This document shows, one piece after another, positions 9,719 to 22,800 of a DNA stretch of 64,000 nucleotides. The DNA is taken from assembly GCA_019059635.1 (NCBI GenBank), contig JAGVRJ010000008.1, forward strand, positions 1,674,001-1,738,000, read 5' to 3'. The notes under the pieces are model-generated. The model did not search any database and was not told where the DNA came from. It worked only from the letters and a program-made list of their open reading frames with translations. Position 1 is the stretch's first letter. Each line of letters opens with the position of its first letter. This stretch comes from Proales similis (Eukaryota > Rotifera > Eurotatoria > Ploima > Proalidae). Position numbers and translations under genes: made by a program.

Positions 9719-12700
9719 TTATCTGGTTCTAGGGCTTAAAAGTCTACCTTGTCTATGTTTCCTCTGGACTTGATCGGGCACGTCTCTCTTTGCCCGCTTG
9801 TTGTATCGTTGCTGTCTGGTCTCATTTTCGTCTATTCGCTTTTGCTCTATAATGTTCTCGACCACTTTTATCAACAAATCGGGAACCAGTGCTGCCACGG
9901 ACGCGACCAAGAGCACCAGCCATACACTCGGATAGGATAGAATCTGATAGAAAACCCAGTAGAATGTTTGATCTTCGGTAAACAATGTGATTGGACTCGG
10001 CCTTGGAGCGTCAAATGAGAAAATTATCGCAAGAGGCTGGATTAACAGAAACGGATTGGCGGCATTACATTATAAAAGAGTTGAAGAGGAGACATCCGAT
10101 TACGAAGCCGAGCAGGCTTAGGCCGAAGCTTGCCAAAGTGAGCCAACTTAGAAAGCGGTAGTCGGTCAATAGCTTGACGCAGCAAACACGTTTGCTTTAA
10201 TTAAATTGAATGAGCACATTCGAGATCGCTTACTTTTAAGTGAACAATAATGAGAACTTGGAGAAAGCATATGCTGCCGAATTCAGTTTCACTTTCCATC
10301 TTCGGTTTTAAATCAAATTGAAGAGAGAGGTCGACAGCGAACTAGCAAGCGTTAGGTGAAACTTTACTGACCAGGCCACGCGGTGATATGCTGGTCTCGT
10401 TGCGGTAGAGGAAAAATGTGCATCCGTAAGCGACCAGAGAATGCCAGATACCGAGCATGTTCCACTTGAGAAATTCGATCACGGACAAGTATCGATTTTT
10501 TCTAATTGTTCTGTGATTTCGGCTTAGCTTATCGTGGGTGGCAATTGACGGTCAGATTTGAGCTTACTTGTAAAGATAGGGCTTCTCTTCCAGATCTTGA
10601 ACACTTTCCTTTTGCTCAAACAGGCCGTAGACAACAATCGGAAACGATGTGAACAAGATGTTAAAGCCGATTATAAATATAGAATGATAAAGACTCTTTA
10701 GGAGTTGAATGAAAATCATTTAGTAAACATTGGCCAGTCAGATTCAAAGATTGCCCTTCTCACCTGAACTGAAAATGCGTTGGAAAATGCATAGTAGAGT
10801 TGGCAAATGATGAACGCCATGTTCTAAATAAGAGCATTCAGGCTCGGTCGGCATGTCAAACAAAGTGAGAAAAGAGCTTTACTTTGTAGAAAAAGTATTG
10901 GGCGAGAGTGCTTGTGCGAGTGTAGTAGAGATAGCCGTGCACGAGTAGAGTGCGCCGAACGTGCATGAAACGAGTGAAGGCGAAATCGCTGGCTCTTGCC
11001 GCGTTTCGTCCTTCTTTGCCGAATATGCCCAGGCCAACGTGGGCCTCTTGAATCATGGACACGTCATTGGCTCCATCGCCTTGGTTTTCAAGGGTAATGA
11101 GAAAACATTTCATTTAGGCCATTGAGCTGATTGACTCAAGCGCTCAAATTCAATTTCCTTACCTACTGCACATGTGATTGGCCTCGACTCGCTGCTTTTC
11201 ACCATTCGAACGACCTGTGCTTTTTGCTTTGGCGACATGCGGCAACAGAGCACCGCATCGCATTGCAGGCAAACGGCGGCAAGCAAGCGGTTCAGCTCGT
11301 ACTTGCGAACCAGACCCAGAGTCTTTCCATCCACAATATAGGCGAATCTTCTGCGATCCTTCTCCCGGTCAATCCTTAAATAAAGTCAGAATTTTGGTCA
11401 CAGGTCCGATGTGCTTGTTAGTTTACTGTTTGTAATGAGCGCGAAGATGAGCGCGAATCTGGTCACGTTGCTTCAAATCGATCAGATACAACTTGCACAT
11501 GTCGGGTGAGAAGTGGCGACAAGAGTCAGATATGTTGACCGCTGTCTCGACCTTGTCACCAGTTAGCACCCAAACTTTGATACCGGCCGCTCTAAGCGCC
11601 TGGAGGGTCTCTGGCACGCCTTGCTGGAGCTTGTCTTCAACTGCAGTCGCTCCAACAAGTGTCAGATTCTGCTCTATTTTAGCGAACGCCTCTCTCAACG
11701 CTGCTTCTTGGTCATCGAGCTCGTTGTAAGCGTCCGCCAGCTGCTTGTCTATTTCGTCCAGTTCGCTCGGCTCTAGGCTTTTGTAGGCAAGTGCCAGTGT
11801 TCGCCATCCTTGGGCGGCGAAATCGCTGATTAGCTCGTCATATGTTTGAATCAGCTGTTTGTTTTCACATTTGGCAAATATCGAATTCTCGGCCCCTTTA
11901 CAGAACAAACGCAGTTCACCGGTGAGCAACGAGCGCACAATTACGCTCATTCTCTTTCTATTGGAATCAAACTCGAGCACGTGCAGCAACTCGTATTCTT
12001 TTGTCTCGGATCCAAATCGCACAGCTCGAATTTTACAACCTTTGTCATCTCGTCGGTCGCCAAGGAACTCCACATTCACTCTTCGTGTATCGTTCGAATT
12101 CTATGAATCCTAGAGCCGTGGAAGAATCGAAAAAACTTACGCCTGGCAGAATTTGACCAAACAAAACTCGTCGGGCGAGGAGGCTTGCAGCTTTTCGCCT
12201 CCAACATTCGGATCGAGCTGAACTGTGTGGCAAAGACTCAGCAGCTCAAAGAGAAGGTGAAATTCATCGGCCTGCGCATTCAGATCTTGTTAATGACCAA
12301 GAAAAGAGAATTTTCAGCAGCAGCTCTCTTACCTGAGCATCGATTTTCTGTTTTGTGTCTCGTTCATAAACGATTGAAGCAGCAGCTGTGCCATCAACAG
12401 AAACAGAGCTGCCACTCTCAAACGCAAACACTTTTTCGCCGAACGCAAACTGCTTAAACAGCATTTCGTTCTCGGTCAGGGTACCGGTCTTGTCGCTCAG
12501 CAGATATTCTACTTGGCCGAGATCTTCGTTCACATCCGAATTGTTCGCTTTGCCAGGCTGGTCACTTTTCTCGTCGTAAAGGCTTTTTTCCGCCAATTAG
12601 TTCCGAGCTCTATGTAAGTCACCAATCGACTTACTTGAGATCCCATTCGTAGAATTTGGTTCCCAAGAATTTCTGCGTTTCTGCAGTTCAAACCAGAGCA

Positions 12701-14420
12701 AACTTAGGAAAAACGAACAGAAAAGCAAAGCAAATGCGATTATCTACCGAGTGAAACGTAGAGCGAGATCGGAATGATGTTGCTGATTATAGAAATAAAG
12801 AATAAAATCTCAATCAAAAAGTAAACTGTCCTGTTGTGCTTGAGTAATTGCGAAATTAAATTTAAAGCTCGTCAAAGGATGAGACAAAGTCTTACTTTGT
12901 AAAATAAAGGCTCAATCCCATTCAAGTACCAATGCTTCTCGTAAATGTCCTGAAAGAGCCATGTGCCCACCAAGCATATGACCACAAGGCCGAGCAAAAG
13001 GCCCAGAAAGAACAGAATGAATTTGTTCAAGGTCCTGATTGAAATTCGAGAAAAGTTGCTGAAATTCCTAATCAAATGGGCAAGTTGGCTCGTAAATTCT
13101 ACCTTTCAATCACTGAGAGCTTGGCGGGCTTGAACTTTGAATTGAGCATCAACTTTGTGTCCCGGCCCGTGTAAATGGCACAGCCGTAGACGAGAGGCGC
13201 TATTTTTAGGGTTGAACCGCGCAGCAGCAAATGCTCGCTTCTAAGTGGACTTATCGACCGTTTTAAAAACCTTCAGGGGCTGCGATGGCCTTGCAGTAGA
13301 TATTTACATTTGACTGCCATCGCTCAGTTCAATCTTGCCTTTGAACTCGTACAGCTCTGGGTTGGGTGGCTCACACTTGACTACGCCTTTGAAGTCGAGC
13401 AACTCTTGTTGACTGGCCAAGTGCGGCAGACGATCTGGCACTGAACGAGCCTGTTGCGATAGATTCTTCAATCTGGAGCCAATTCTAAATGCAAACAGGC
13501 TGCTCACCTTGAGATTGGTCTCGCCGTCTAGATTGGCTGTGGTCACAAAGCACATGCAGTCATTCGTCGGGCATTGAAGAAGCAAAAGATCGCAGGGAAA
13601 TGGCTGGCCCACTTTCACTTCGACTATATCGCCGCACTTGAAGCAAGAATAAGTGGAAAACTGTTTTAAGAAGAAAAGGCGCCAATAACGCAGTTGGCTT
13701 ACTTTGATCTGCTTTTGTTGCAGAGTGACAAAGCGGCCGTCACGGGCAACTTTTACCGCCTTTTTGTTCACCTCATCATCAGATCGGTGTCGCAGAATGT
13801 CCTCGTAGCCCTTAATTCAGCCCGCATTTCACACTTGTCTCTATTTCGCCGCATTTACCAACCTGTTTGATTGCCGTGAACATGATCACAATCAATAATG
13901 GAAGAATGCTCGTAATCGGATTCTTGGGCGGCTCTGGCGTCAGGAACTTGAAAGAAAGAACTGATCAGCCAAATGTTCTTTTACACAAAGTTCTGTGCGC
14001 CCTCGATACCATGATCAGTATAGTCAGTAGGAAGTAGAAATTGGCCAAGCGTCGAAACTGTTCGTAAAGATTGATCGGAAGGAATGTAAGCAAAGAATAC
14101 TTTAATAGTGAAAGGTGAGCGAGACGGTTTGCCATTCTGAGCGGAGCTAAAATCAACCAACTTTGGAAGTTTTGATTGTGTTGTCCGTATAGGTGCCGGC
14201 CTCGGGTCCAGAGTAGCCCAATGGTTTTCGATTGCTCACATAAATCACTCGTTGCTTCTTTGAATCGCCTCTTGACTTGAATGGCATTTTGATTCGACCG
14301 TTTGCAGCCAAGTGAAAGTGATGGGCAAAAAATCTCACTTACAAGCAGATTTGACAATCGTTCGAGCCATGGAGCGAACCATTTCTCCTTTTTTGCATCG
14401 GCCTCTCGACTAGTCGACAT
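9719..14420 (-). CDS. ATP11: Class VI P4-ATPase phospholipid flippase (ATP11A/B/C type)
   Basis: Multi-exon gene (about a dozen exons). The start is ATG at 14420 and exon 1 ends at 14343; exon 2 is 14162-14257. It encodes a P-type ATPase of the flippase family, which moves aminophospholipids to the cytoplasmic leaflet together with a CDC50 subunit. Visible in order: [18 protein letters not shown] in M1 (near 14050); [15 protein letters not shown] and LDGETNLK (13.5-13.65 kb); [15 protein letters not shown] membrane segment (about 13.0 kb); the phosphorylation motif [12 protein letters not shown] with the Asp codon at 12492-12494; [14 protein letters not shown] and KGAENS (nucleotide binding, about 11.9 kb); [22 protein letters not shown] (about 11.55 kb); [13 protein letters not shown]; and [16 protein letters not shown] (about 11.05 kb). 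Membrane segments M5-M10 follow down to 9719. The catalytic motifs are intact. Choice of the ATP11 group rests on the [13 protein letters not shown] context and the short N terminus; the paralogue is not resolved. Confidence 0.9.
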
Positions 14421-15106
14421 TTCTCCAGTACAGCTATGGACAACGCTGTCGGCTTATGCAGCCTCTCATCGTGTAGACTTGCTTCGATTTAAATTTGAAT
14501 CAGAAAAATCCTTTGTAATTTAGATGCAGACTGCCTCGGTTTGTGCGGACTAGCGTGTGAATCGGTCTAAATTTTTATGTCTCGACTGGCCGTCTCTTGT
14601 TTAAAAAGGCTTAATTATTACGATGATGTTTCAGCTTAACGACTCGCTCTACACGGGTGAGAGAGTTGCTCAATCAATTATCTTCTTTCTCTCTCTCTCT
14701 CTCGCGCTCTTTCTTTCTAAAAAAGGCCCACAGAAATGCTTTGCGTGGAGGCTAATTTTGAATTGAAAAAATTGCGATGACCGGTGAGAATTTAGTTGCG
14801 AGCCCCCTGCGTCCATCTAAATCGTCTGACTTCGGGCTTCTGCCTCAAATATTGAGCTCGTCTGAAAGGCATTTATTATTTTAATTCCATAAATAGCCTG
14901 CCACTGGACGCGAGAATAAAAGAAAACGCAACAAATAATAATAATAATTCGAGACACGAGCGCCCGTACATACACCTCTTACACGATCCAACATGCATAA
15001 GATGACCGCTCGTTGACGCGCCGTTGGCCGGCTAGCTTTCAAATCCCATTCTAAACACTCCACGTCCCCGTCTCCTAGTCCCCCCTTTTGGCCGGTCGTC
15101 TCTCCA

Positions 15107-15174
<68 letters not shown>

Positions 15175-16173
15175 CGTGGGTAAACACATTCGCACTAAAG
15201 ACTCTAATTTAAGATTACTTGGGAGACGGCCGCTGCGTAGAGATTATGCGCTCGAAAAAGGATAAGGCAGAAGGCAGGTAGGTCCGTCTCTTTGAATTAT
15301 AATTTCTAAATGGTGAGTTGAAAAACGAACTAATGAACCTCCTCCGACTGAAGTAGATTGGCGAGCAGTTGAATTATCGATTAGCGCAATTTGATCTCGC
15401 AAATTCAATAAATGTCAGCTTGTTCCAATCACGTCTTTGTGGCAAACTTTCCTAGCGTCTCTTTGCGCAGGGCTTTCTATTTATATTCGAGCAGTGCTCT
15501 ATTTCGTATTCATTGGAAATTTTCATTTATTTTTTGCTCTTATTCATAAAAATTTAATTGCCGGATTAATTGAAGGGAGAAAGAGGCAAGAAAGGCAGCA
15601 TTGAATTGGGTGCATTTAAATTAGATAAAACAGAGCGTTTAAAAGTGTGTGTGTTTAGTCTAGCTCTATGAACTCTCTTCTTGTTGTTCTGGGACAGGGA
15701 CTTAAAGGTGAGCTCGATCGCTCAAAGGTTTGTTTGTCTCTCTCCCTCGAATGCATAAAATTCCTTTTTCATTCATGTCCCTTCATTGTGTATGAAAAGC
15801 AAACCAGGCCAGTATAGTGCTCTCTCTAGCAATCCAGACTTTGCCATTTATGGCAAACATTCTCTTACAGCCAAGTTATAACCGTCAGTTTCTTCGTCTC
15901 AAGCCCGGCAAACGAAACGAATGCGTTAGATAGACAGAGTATCGATTGAGTAAGAAGGCCCTATGGCTTTGACATCAAATGACACAGACGCGAGAGTCGG
16001 TCTAGTTTTGCCATTTCAATAAGAACATAGTGAAATGTCGCTCTTTCTTTGTGACTGCTCTAGCCTGGCGAATACGCATAAAATCGCATAATTTTGCAAT
16101 TCGGCGTATTGCATTCGTCCAAGCAAAACAGCTCAAGTGAGAGCGATCGTGGATAAGTCGATCAGAGACAAAA
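14421..16173. promoter_or_regulatory. Divergent intergenic region, flippase and PYROXD1 promoters
   Basis: About 1.75 kb between the minus-strand flippase start and the plus-strand PYROXD1 start, so it should hold two divergent promoters. Contains a CT tract (about 14689-14703), a long CA repeat (15109-15170) and AT-rich sequence. No TATA box or factor site can be assigned with confidence. Confidence 0.4.
15109..15170. repeat. (CA)31 microsatellite
   Basis: Uninterrupted CA dinucleotide repeat of 62 bp followed directly by AAAACG. It is the longest perfect simple repeat in the window, located between two divergent genes. Z-DNA potential and length polymorphism are expected for such a tract. 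Confidence 0.97.
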
Positions 16174-18062
16174 ATGTCAGAGAAATACGAATTCGTGGTG
16201 GTCGGCGGCGGAATCGCAGGAACGAGCTGTGCTTCACGAGTAGGAGGCACTTCTCCCTTTCACTTTCTCTTTAATGCGAATGGCTGATATGCTAGCTCTG
16301 CTCCCTGTTGTCCGAATCAAGTGAACGCATTCTCCTATTGAGCTCAAGCTCTATGGTCAAAGCCGCAACAAACATCAGAACCGTAAACACCTTGGACAGT
16401 TGAAAATAATTCATCAAGTCGAATAGAATCGATATTCAACTTAAAGATCACAAAATTCTTGCGCGAGTTCGATGTCGAGGAAAAAGAAGGCCACAGCCTC
16501 CAGAGGCAATTTGCAAATTTGCACATTCGCCAGGCCAAAGTGATCAAGCTCAATGCCGCCAATCATGTAATTTCAAACAGCTCTAACGGGCATTTAGTTA
16601 TTGGATTGAATTTGGTTCCCAAGTTGATTCAGTGCGAGGACGGTTCGGAGGTGTTCTACGACAAACTGTGCATTTGTGCAGGTGGCCGACCCAAAGTAAA
16701 TTGACCCAGCTAATATATCTTAGCTTGGACACGATAAATCATGGACTAATAGCTGACGTGTTTAGATAATCGCTCAAGACGAGCACGTTCTCGGCATCAG
16801 GGACACAGAGAGTGTGAGCGATTTCGAGCGTAAACTAAGCGGTGCCAAACGCATAGTCATTGTCGGCAATGGTGGAATCGCCACCGAACTGGTGCACGAG
16901 ATTGAGAACTGCAGCATCGTATGGGCCATCAAGGACGATTACATTAGTCATCAGTACTTCGACTCGTACGCGGCCAAGTTTTTTGAAAAGACCCTCAACC
17001 AGGCGAAGACGCCTCAGCAGGACTCGATGCCGTTAAAAAGAACCAAATACAAAATATCGAGTGAGATCCGACCAAACTACTTCGGCCGTCGATCTTTGGC
17101 TCTAAACAAAAGTCTTAAAAGCTATATCGTCAGAACAACTCGCAAACAGGAAATCGGACAGAGAAGAAGGAAATTTCGGCAGCGCTCTTGGCCCAGACTG
17201 GTCATCAGACTTTATCATTCGAGGTGCTTCTGAGGTGGCCTTCACTTGTCAGCTCTCTTGGTCGACTCAAATCTTCAAGGTTGATAATGAGCAGAAAGTG
17301 CGCGATGTCAAAGTGGAGTTCAACTGCGAAGTGAAGCAAATAAAAAAGCCAAATGACGAGACGATGACTGATCAAGCCGCCCAACAGTGGCCCTTATTTG
17401 TCGAGCTTACCAACGGCAAAGTGTACGGCTGCGACTTTTTGGTGAGCGCCACGGGCGTAGTTCCCTGTGCGGAACCATTTCTGGCCGGCAACCAGGTTCG
17501 AATCGATTCTCAAAGTATTTGACGAAACGAGTCATTTTGAGTTGCTTTTCAGTTTAAGGTGGCCGAAGACAATGGACTGTTAGTAGACGAGAGGTTAGAA
17601 ACAAGCGAAAGCGATGTGTTCGCCGCCGGAGATGTGTGCACCGCGGCCTGGAATAAGTCACCGCACTGGTTTCAAATGCGCCTGTGGAATCAGGCGAGTC
17701 AAATGGGCGACTATGCGGCGCGCTCAATGCTCGCTTCGTTGCGTTGCGAGCCGATCGAGCTAGATTTTGTATTTGAAATGTTTGCCCATGTGACGAGATT
17801 CTTCGGCTTCAAGGTCATTCTGCTGGGCAACTACGACGCCCGAGGCCTGGACAACGACTACGAAGTGATGCTCAGACATACCGAGGGCGTTGAGCACGTC
17901 AAGCTTATCATGCAACGGGGCCGAGTGCAAGGCGCCCTGTTAATTGGCGAAACAGATCTCGAAGAGACCATGGAGAATTTAATTCTTAATCAAATCGACG
18001 TGAGCATGCTCGGTGAAGATCTCCTTAATCCCGACATTGACATCGAGGACTATTTTGATTGA
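16174..18062 (+). CDS. PYROXD1: Pyridine nucleotide-disulfide oxidoreductase domain protein 1
   Basis: FAD-dependent oxidoreductase of the PYROXD1 family (nuclear/sarcoplasmic redox protein; it protects the tRNA ligase RTCB in vertebrates). Translation starts [19 protein letters not shown], the FAD-binding glycine motif. Later conserved blocks are [40 protein letters not shown] (second, NADH-type glycine motif), [35 protein letters not shown], and the family's C-terminal signature [15 protein letters not shown] followed by [11 protein letters not shown]. Introns include 17061-17121 (61 nt) and 17496-17552 (57 nt). The last exon is 17553-18062. AATAAA at 18086-18091 lies only 130 bp before the TMEM234 start. 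A near-complete match to the family in all domains. Confidence 0.95.
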
Positions 18063-18222
18063 TCTCCGATGGAAATTCGCTTGTTAATAAAGCTTTCAGG
18101 TTCACACTTGACTTGGCCATCGATTAGTCATTTACGAGTCGGCAGTTGACCTCCGATTTTCGACCAAATGCAGCCATTTCCCTTTTAAGCTTTTTTTCTC
18201 CTTCCAGTTTGACGTCAAATTC

Positions 18223-18869
18223 ATGCAGCAGTTGTTCCTCATACTTGTCTCATCTATTCTCTGGGGAGCAACAAATCCGTTCATTAAAAAGTAAGAGTTG
18301 CAACCTAGAGGAGGCAATATCTGGCTCAAATCTGCTCAACTTTCGGTTCTTAAAGAGCCTCTACCGGCATAGAGTCAATTGACGAGCCCAACGCTGCACG
18401 TCGATTCCTCGCTGAGCTCAAATTTCTATTCACCAATTTCAACGTAAGCCCACCGATTCCCATCTGAATTTTGTTGCTTGCTCAAATCGTCATCAAACCA
18501 TCAACACTAAACCGTGCAACAGTATTTGGTGCCGTTTGCCCTAAATCAGCTCGGCTCCGTATTCTTTTACATCGCTTTAGCCAACTCGGGTAAGCGATTC
18601 TAACTCTCGACCATCAAAACTGAGCAATAACTCGTGCTATGCCTTTGTTTGTGAAAATAAGAGTTGTCGATTGTGGTGCCACTCACCAATTCATTGACTC
18701 TCTTCTTTACTACGCTGGTCGGACTTTTTCTGGGCGAGAGAGTCTACAATCTGCGTAATGGCCGAATCTCGATTCATCTTTGCTGCCTCCTTTATTTAAT
18801 TTCAAACAAGGCACCGTTGTTGGACTTGTGCTGATCGCCACAGGACTTTGGATTTGTGTGTCACAATGA
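18223..18869 (+). CDS. TMEM234: Transmembrane protein 234
   Basis: Small four-helix membrane protein of the EamA/DMT-like TMEM234 family, with one zebrafish report linking it to the kidney filtration barrier; molecular function unknown. Exons: 18223-18290, 18356-18443, 18523-18589, then two more ending at the TGA 18867-18869; introns of about 55-80 nt. Recognisable blocks: SSILWGATNPFIKKAS, AELKFLFTN, YLVPFALNQLGSVFFYIALANS, LSIVVPLTNSLTLFFTTLVGLFLGE and a final hydrophobic segment ending ICVSQ. Its stop codon overlaps the HAP40 start codon as ATGA (18866-18869). Confidence 0.92.
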
Positions 18870-19882
18870 ACAACGAATTCGACTATTCGGGCTCATTTCG
18901 AAATGCGAATATCAAGCTTCGCAAGCGTTTCCTTCGAAAGCCGAACGTCTCCGATGCGATAGAAGAGTACACTGCGCTAGCTCGACAGCTCGAGAGCGAA
19001 GAATGCCTGTCACTGGCCGCCTACTGCCACCAGCAGGTGAGCAAGAGCTATCGCACAATCGGCAATCCGGTCGGTGAGTCGGCCGCTCTTCAGACCGCTG
19101 CAAAGAACTATCTCAGCTCTGAGCTGGTGGCCAAGATCGAGACTGGCTGTTTGACTCTCAGCGAAGACTTGTCAAGCGCCATCTCCTGCTACGAGCAAGC
19201 AATTCGGCTGCACTGCGAGAGAAACGAGCGGCATTTGGCGGGCAAACTTTGCATCGAGCTGGCGAATGCGCTCTCTTGCAAGTTTGGCAAACACTTCGAG
19301 GCTTTGCCGTTCTACAGCCGAGCAGTTGAGTTGTTCACAGTGCCCGATTCTAGTCACTATTCGCTGCAATCGCTGCTCGCACTCATTCGTTTGGCGGCTC
19401 TGAAATTATTCACCTGCGACTACGCCGGCTCGTTGGTCTCTTATGGCGAGGTCTGTAGTTCAATAATGAGCAAGCATGCGTTGGCCGGCCCGAACAAGAG
19501 CGTTTCTCAAGCCCAGTACATGCAGAAGCCAAGCGGCCTATTTGCGCAGCTGCTTGTCGAGGCCGACATTTGCAAAATTTTGCTCTTGTTGCTTCTCAAG
19601 CCGAGCAAGATGACTGCCGACCAAACAAGCACAATGGAGGTCTATAGTCTGTTCAAGAGCTTGAGCAACAACTCCTATTTGCCGGTTGCTTGCATGTCAA
19701 AGGATTTATTCGTTCTTCTTCAGTCGTTTGTAATGTCGTGTCAAGCGAATGAGTCAGATACTCTACGCTCGCTTCAAATTGAACTCTGGCCCCATTTGAG
19801 CCACACACAAAACCACTTGATGAGCCTAATTGTCGAACAGCTCGTCGACTCTTCTTACACGGACGAGCTTTTGTTTCAATGA
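18866..19882 (+). CDS. F8A1: 40-kDa huntingtin-associated protein (HAP40 / factor VIII intron 22 protein)
   Basis: Intronless 338-residue ORF from the ATG at 18866. The signature KLRKRFLRKPNVSDA matches the conserved HAP40 N terminus, followed by ECLSLAAYCHQQ and TPR-like helical repeats such as AISCYEQAIRLH, LAGKLCIELANAL and ALPFYSRAVELF. In other animals it binds huntingtin tightly in the groove between its HEAT domains, stabilises it and takes part in endosome motility. Human F8A is also intronless. The 17 residues before the signature are shorter than in vertebrates but fit a true start, because the next upstream in-frame codons belong to the TMEM234 last exon in another frame. A poly(A) signal AATAAA sits at 20067-20072. 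The start overlaps the TMEM234 stop by 3 nt. Confidence 0.9.
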   Translation: MNNEFDYSGSFRNANIKLRKRFLRKPNVSDAIEEYTALARQLESEECLSLAAYCHQQVSKSYRTIGNPVGESAALQTAAKNYLSSELVAKIETGCLTLSEDLSSAISCYEQAIRLHCERNERHLAGKLCIELANALSCKFGKHFEALPFYSRAVELFTVPDSSHYSLQSLLALIRLAALKLFTCDYAGSLVSYGEVCSSIMSKHALAGPNKSVSQAQYMQKPSGLFAQLLVEADICKILLLLLLKPSKMTADQTSTMEVYSLFKSLSNNSYLPVACMSKDLFVLLQSFVMSCQANESDTLRSLQIELWPHLSHTQNHLMSLIVEQLVDSSYTDELLFQ

Positions 19883-22800
19883 GCTCTTGTCTACGCGTTT
19901 GAGTGTTTTTTTTTTATCAAAGTCCACATCTCTCGACGACTAAGCCAACCTGCCCAGCATTTCTCTTTTTTTGTTTCCTTATGATTGCTCATTTGAAGGA
20001 CGGCAACAGAGAGCAGCCGGAGCAGCGTCAAACAAGCATTTATTAAAAAACGAATTGCACGAGTTAAATAAAGTTGGCAGCTCGAGGCCTCAGCTTTGAC
20101 TTTTTGGCCACCAAAATCATTTGTCTCTTCTGTTCGGGTGTGTTATTTACTTTCCCTGGAGCGAAAAATTGAAGGCCAAGTCGAGTTTCGATGGATTTTC
20201 AATAATGCGGTTTTCTCGTTCAAAATGGAAGCCCGGCAACCGTCAGAGCAAAGCTTAAACTTTCTCCTGCTCTCAAAATTAAACGTTCATGCGCAAATCA
20301 ATTAAAAAAGAAACGAAGCAGGAGGAAAAAGCGGACAGACACGATCAACAATAGCAACCGATTTAAAATTTGTTTGATCGCAACCAACACCGGCTTCACA
20401 CTGTGAGTCAGTGCCTACCTGCTTAATTGCCGCTACATGTTATTCTCCAAGTCTTGAGTCTACTTTTCGTTTTTCTCTCTTTTTTGTGTCAATAAACAGA
20501 CAAGCAGTAGAAAAAGAAAGGCTTCGTCGCTCGAAGCGTAGTCGCGCGTGCGGCTCTAAGGTAAAACTCTTTGGAATCCCACTGAGTTTACTCTCCTGCC
20601 TTAACAGCTGGTGAGCCAAGCTGCAATCGCTTTTGGTTTACACATTTTACTGCTGCAGACATCTTGTTCTGTTCGGATTCATTTGAGATGTTTTCCTTTC
20701 TCCTTTTCTCTCACTCTCCTCCCGTTTTTCTTTCTCTTTATTTTTCTTTCAATTTTTCTCTACGACCTATTTCTAAACGCGATCATTGGCCAACTCGCAA
20801 ACACAGGCATTCAAAAAAAAAGGGAGAAAAAGAAAACTAAAATCAAATGCTCCAGTTTGACGTAACAAACTCATGGAAAACAACGAGAGCAAGCGAACGC
20901 GTTTTAAAATATAAAAGAAAAAACTCTTGTCGCTTGGCTTCAAGCGAAATAACCAATTGAACTCGAAGCTCTTTATTTTTAGAAATTTCTCTTTCTCTTC
21001 ATTCTCAGTCATTATTTTTCAGCCCAATAATCAATTAGAAACTAATTCGAACACTCTTGATTAAGCCGCTATGAAACGGTCACGCAAAATCCGCCACATC
21101 GTTTGATATGCAACTCTGTCTATATCTACTCTTTTCTATATCTGGCACGTGTTTGCGCCTCTTTTATGCCACTGACGGCGTCCATCGCCTTCGAATTAGT
21201 TTTATTCTCATTGGTGCTCTCGTGTGGAATGCTTCTTAAAGATTGCTGGTGAAAATTTCAAATATTCGCTTTTATCTGCCCGTCAGCATAGCCCCTGCAT
21301 ATTTCTTATTATTGAATCGCATCAAGTTGCAGAATCAGCCAGAAAACACATCGGCAACAACCTTCTTTCTCAGTTCTTTTGGTAGCCGAGCGCTCATAGC
21401 CAGTAGGGGCGAATAGTAATCACCTTGGGCTTTTGCTATTCAATGCGCCACTCTTGCTCCAAGATTATTTACCGCAAAGAAATTCGTATCGATCGCAAAA
21501 GATTTTTTTTGCAGAATTGAGCATCATCGGCTTGCTACAAACTGACTTTTGAGCAGGGGACCAAACTGCCCTGAAAAATGAGCAAAAAAAAAGAGAGAGC
21601 GCACGAAAGAGAGAGAGAGAGGTGGAGAGAATTAAACAAACACAAACGGCTTCATAATTGAAATGATCGGATGTGTACATAAAACACGGTTACTTAACAA
21701 CGAGAGGCCAACGTGAAAGATTAATGGTTATTGCGCACGCAATAACGAGCCAATAAGCCGGAGATTGAGATTGAAAGAGAGAGAGAGGCATAGAGCACAT
21801 GCGAAGTGAGTAAGCAAACGATTGTTGGATCGTGCGAGGCCAATGACGTACAGGAAGCAAAAACCTCATCGATTAGAGTCACTTATTGAGTGGGGCTGGT
21901 TTTCGAGCATTTTCCGACTCTGAGCTCTCCCAATAAAATCGCAGCGGCGGCATTAGGAAAACCGGCAAGTCACAGCGACTCAAATGAGACTCGCTCAGCA
22001 AAAACAGACAAATGGCCAAGTTCACTCGCTGGCAAATAAGCAAGCAAGCGAGCGGGAGGCCGGGCAGCAGGACTGCAAGCCTCCTTCAGGCTTCTATCCT
22101 ATTTGTTCAACGCACGAGGCGAGTAATTAGTGCCACACAAGAGCCATTATATAAGTCGAATGAAGAGATAGTGAGCAAGAGAGAGAGAGAGGCGGGGAAG
22201 AATAGAATGCAAAAATAAGCACGTAGATAAAACCGTAATCAAACTGATGATTTATGAGGTCATTTACTCGGCCAGATTCTGGTACCAGCTGCCTGCTGCA
22301 TTGATCAGAAAAGCAGCGGTGTACGACTCTCAATCATCATCGCCTTTAATCAAAGTGCTCTGTGCTCTGGCTGCCTTATTGCAACCCTTAATGCTCTTCA
22401 AGGAGACTGCCAATCTGATCTAGCCAGTTTTTATTTTTTCAAATCTCTATTCGTTTTCTCGAGATTCCATTCTGTTGTCGAGTTCGTAATTCTCGTCCTA
22501 GTGCGTACCCCCACTGCTTTTGTGTGATTCAGATGCCGATTGACCAAGACCGAGCAAAAGCCCAACTCCGGGCTTGTCTAGGCGTTACGCTTTCTATTCT
22601 GCTGGTTTCGTTGCAAATCGTACGAGTCCCCTTTTCAAATCCACCGAAATGGTTCACTTCTCACCCAGATCACGTAGGCACTTTGTTAATCTTGACTCAC
22701 TTGAACTCATTTGTCTACTCTGGCTCTGGCTTAAATACACACAAGCACACACATGAGTGTTTTTGTTTGAGTTTGTGTGTGAGTGGGCCGAACGCTTGTT

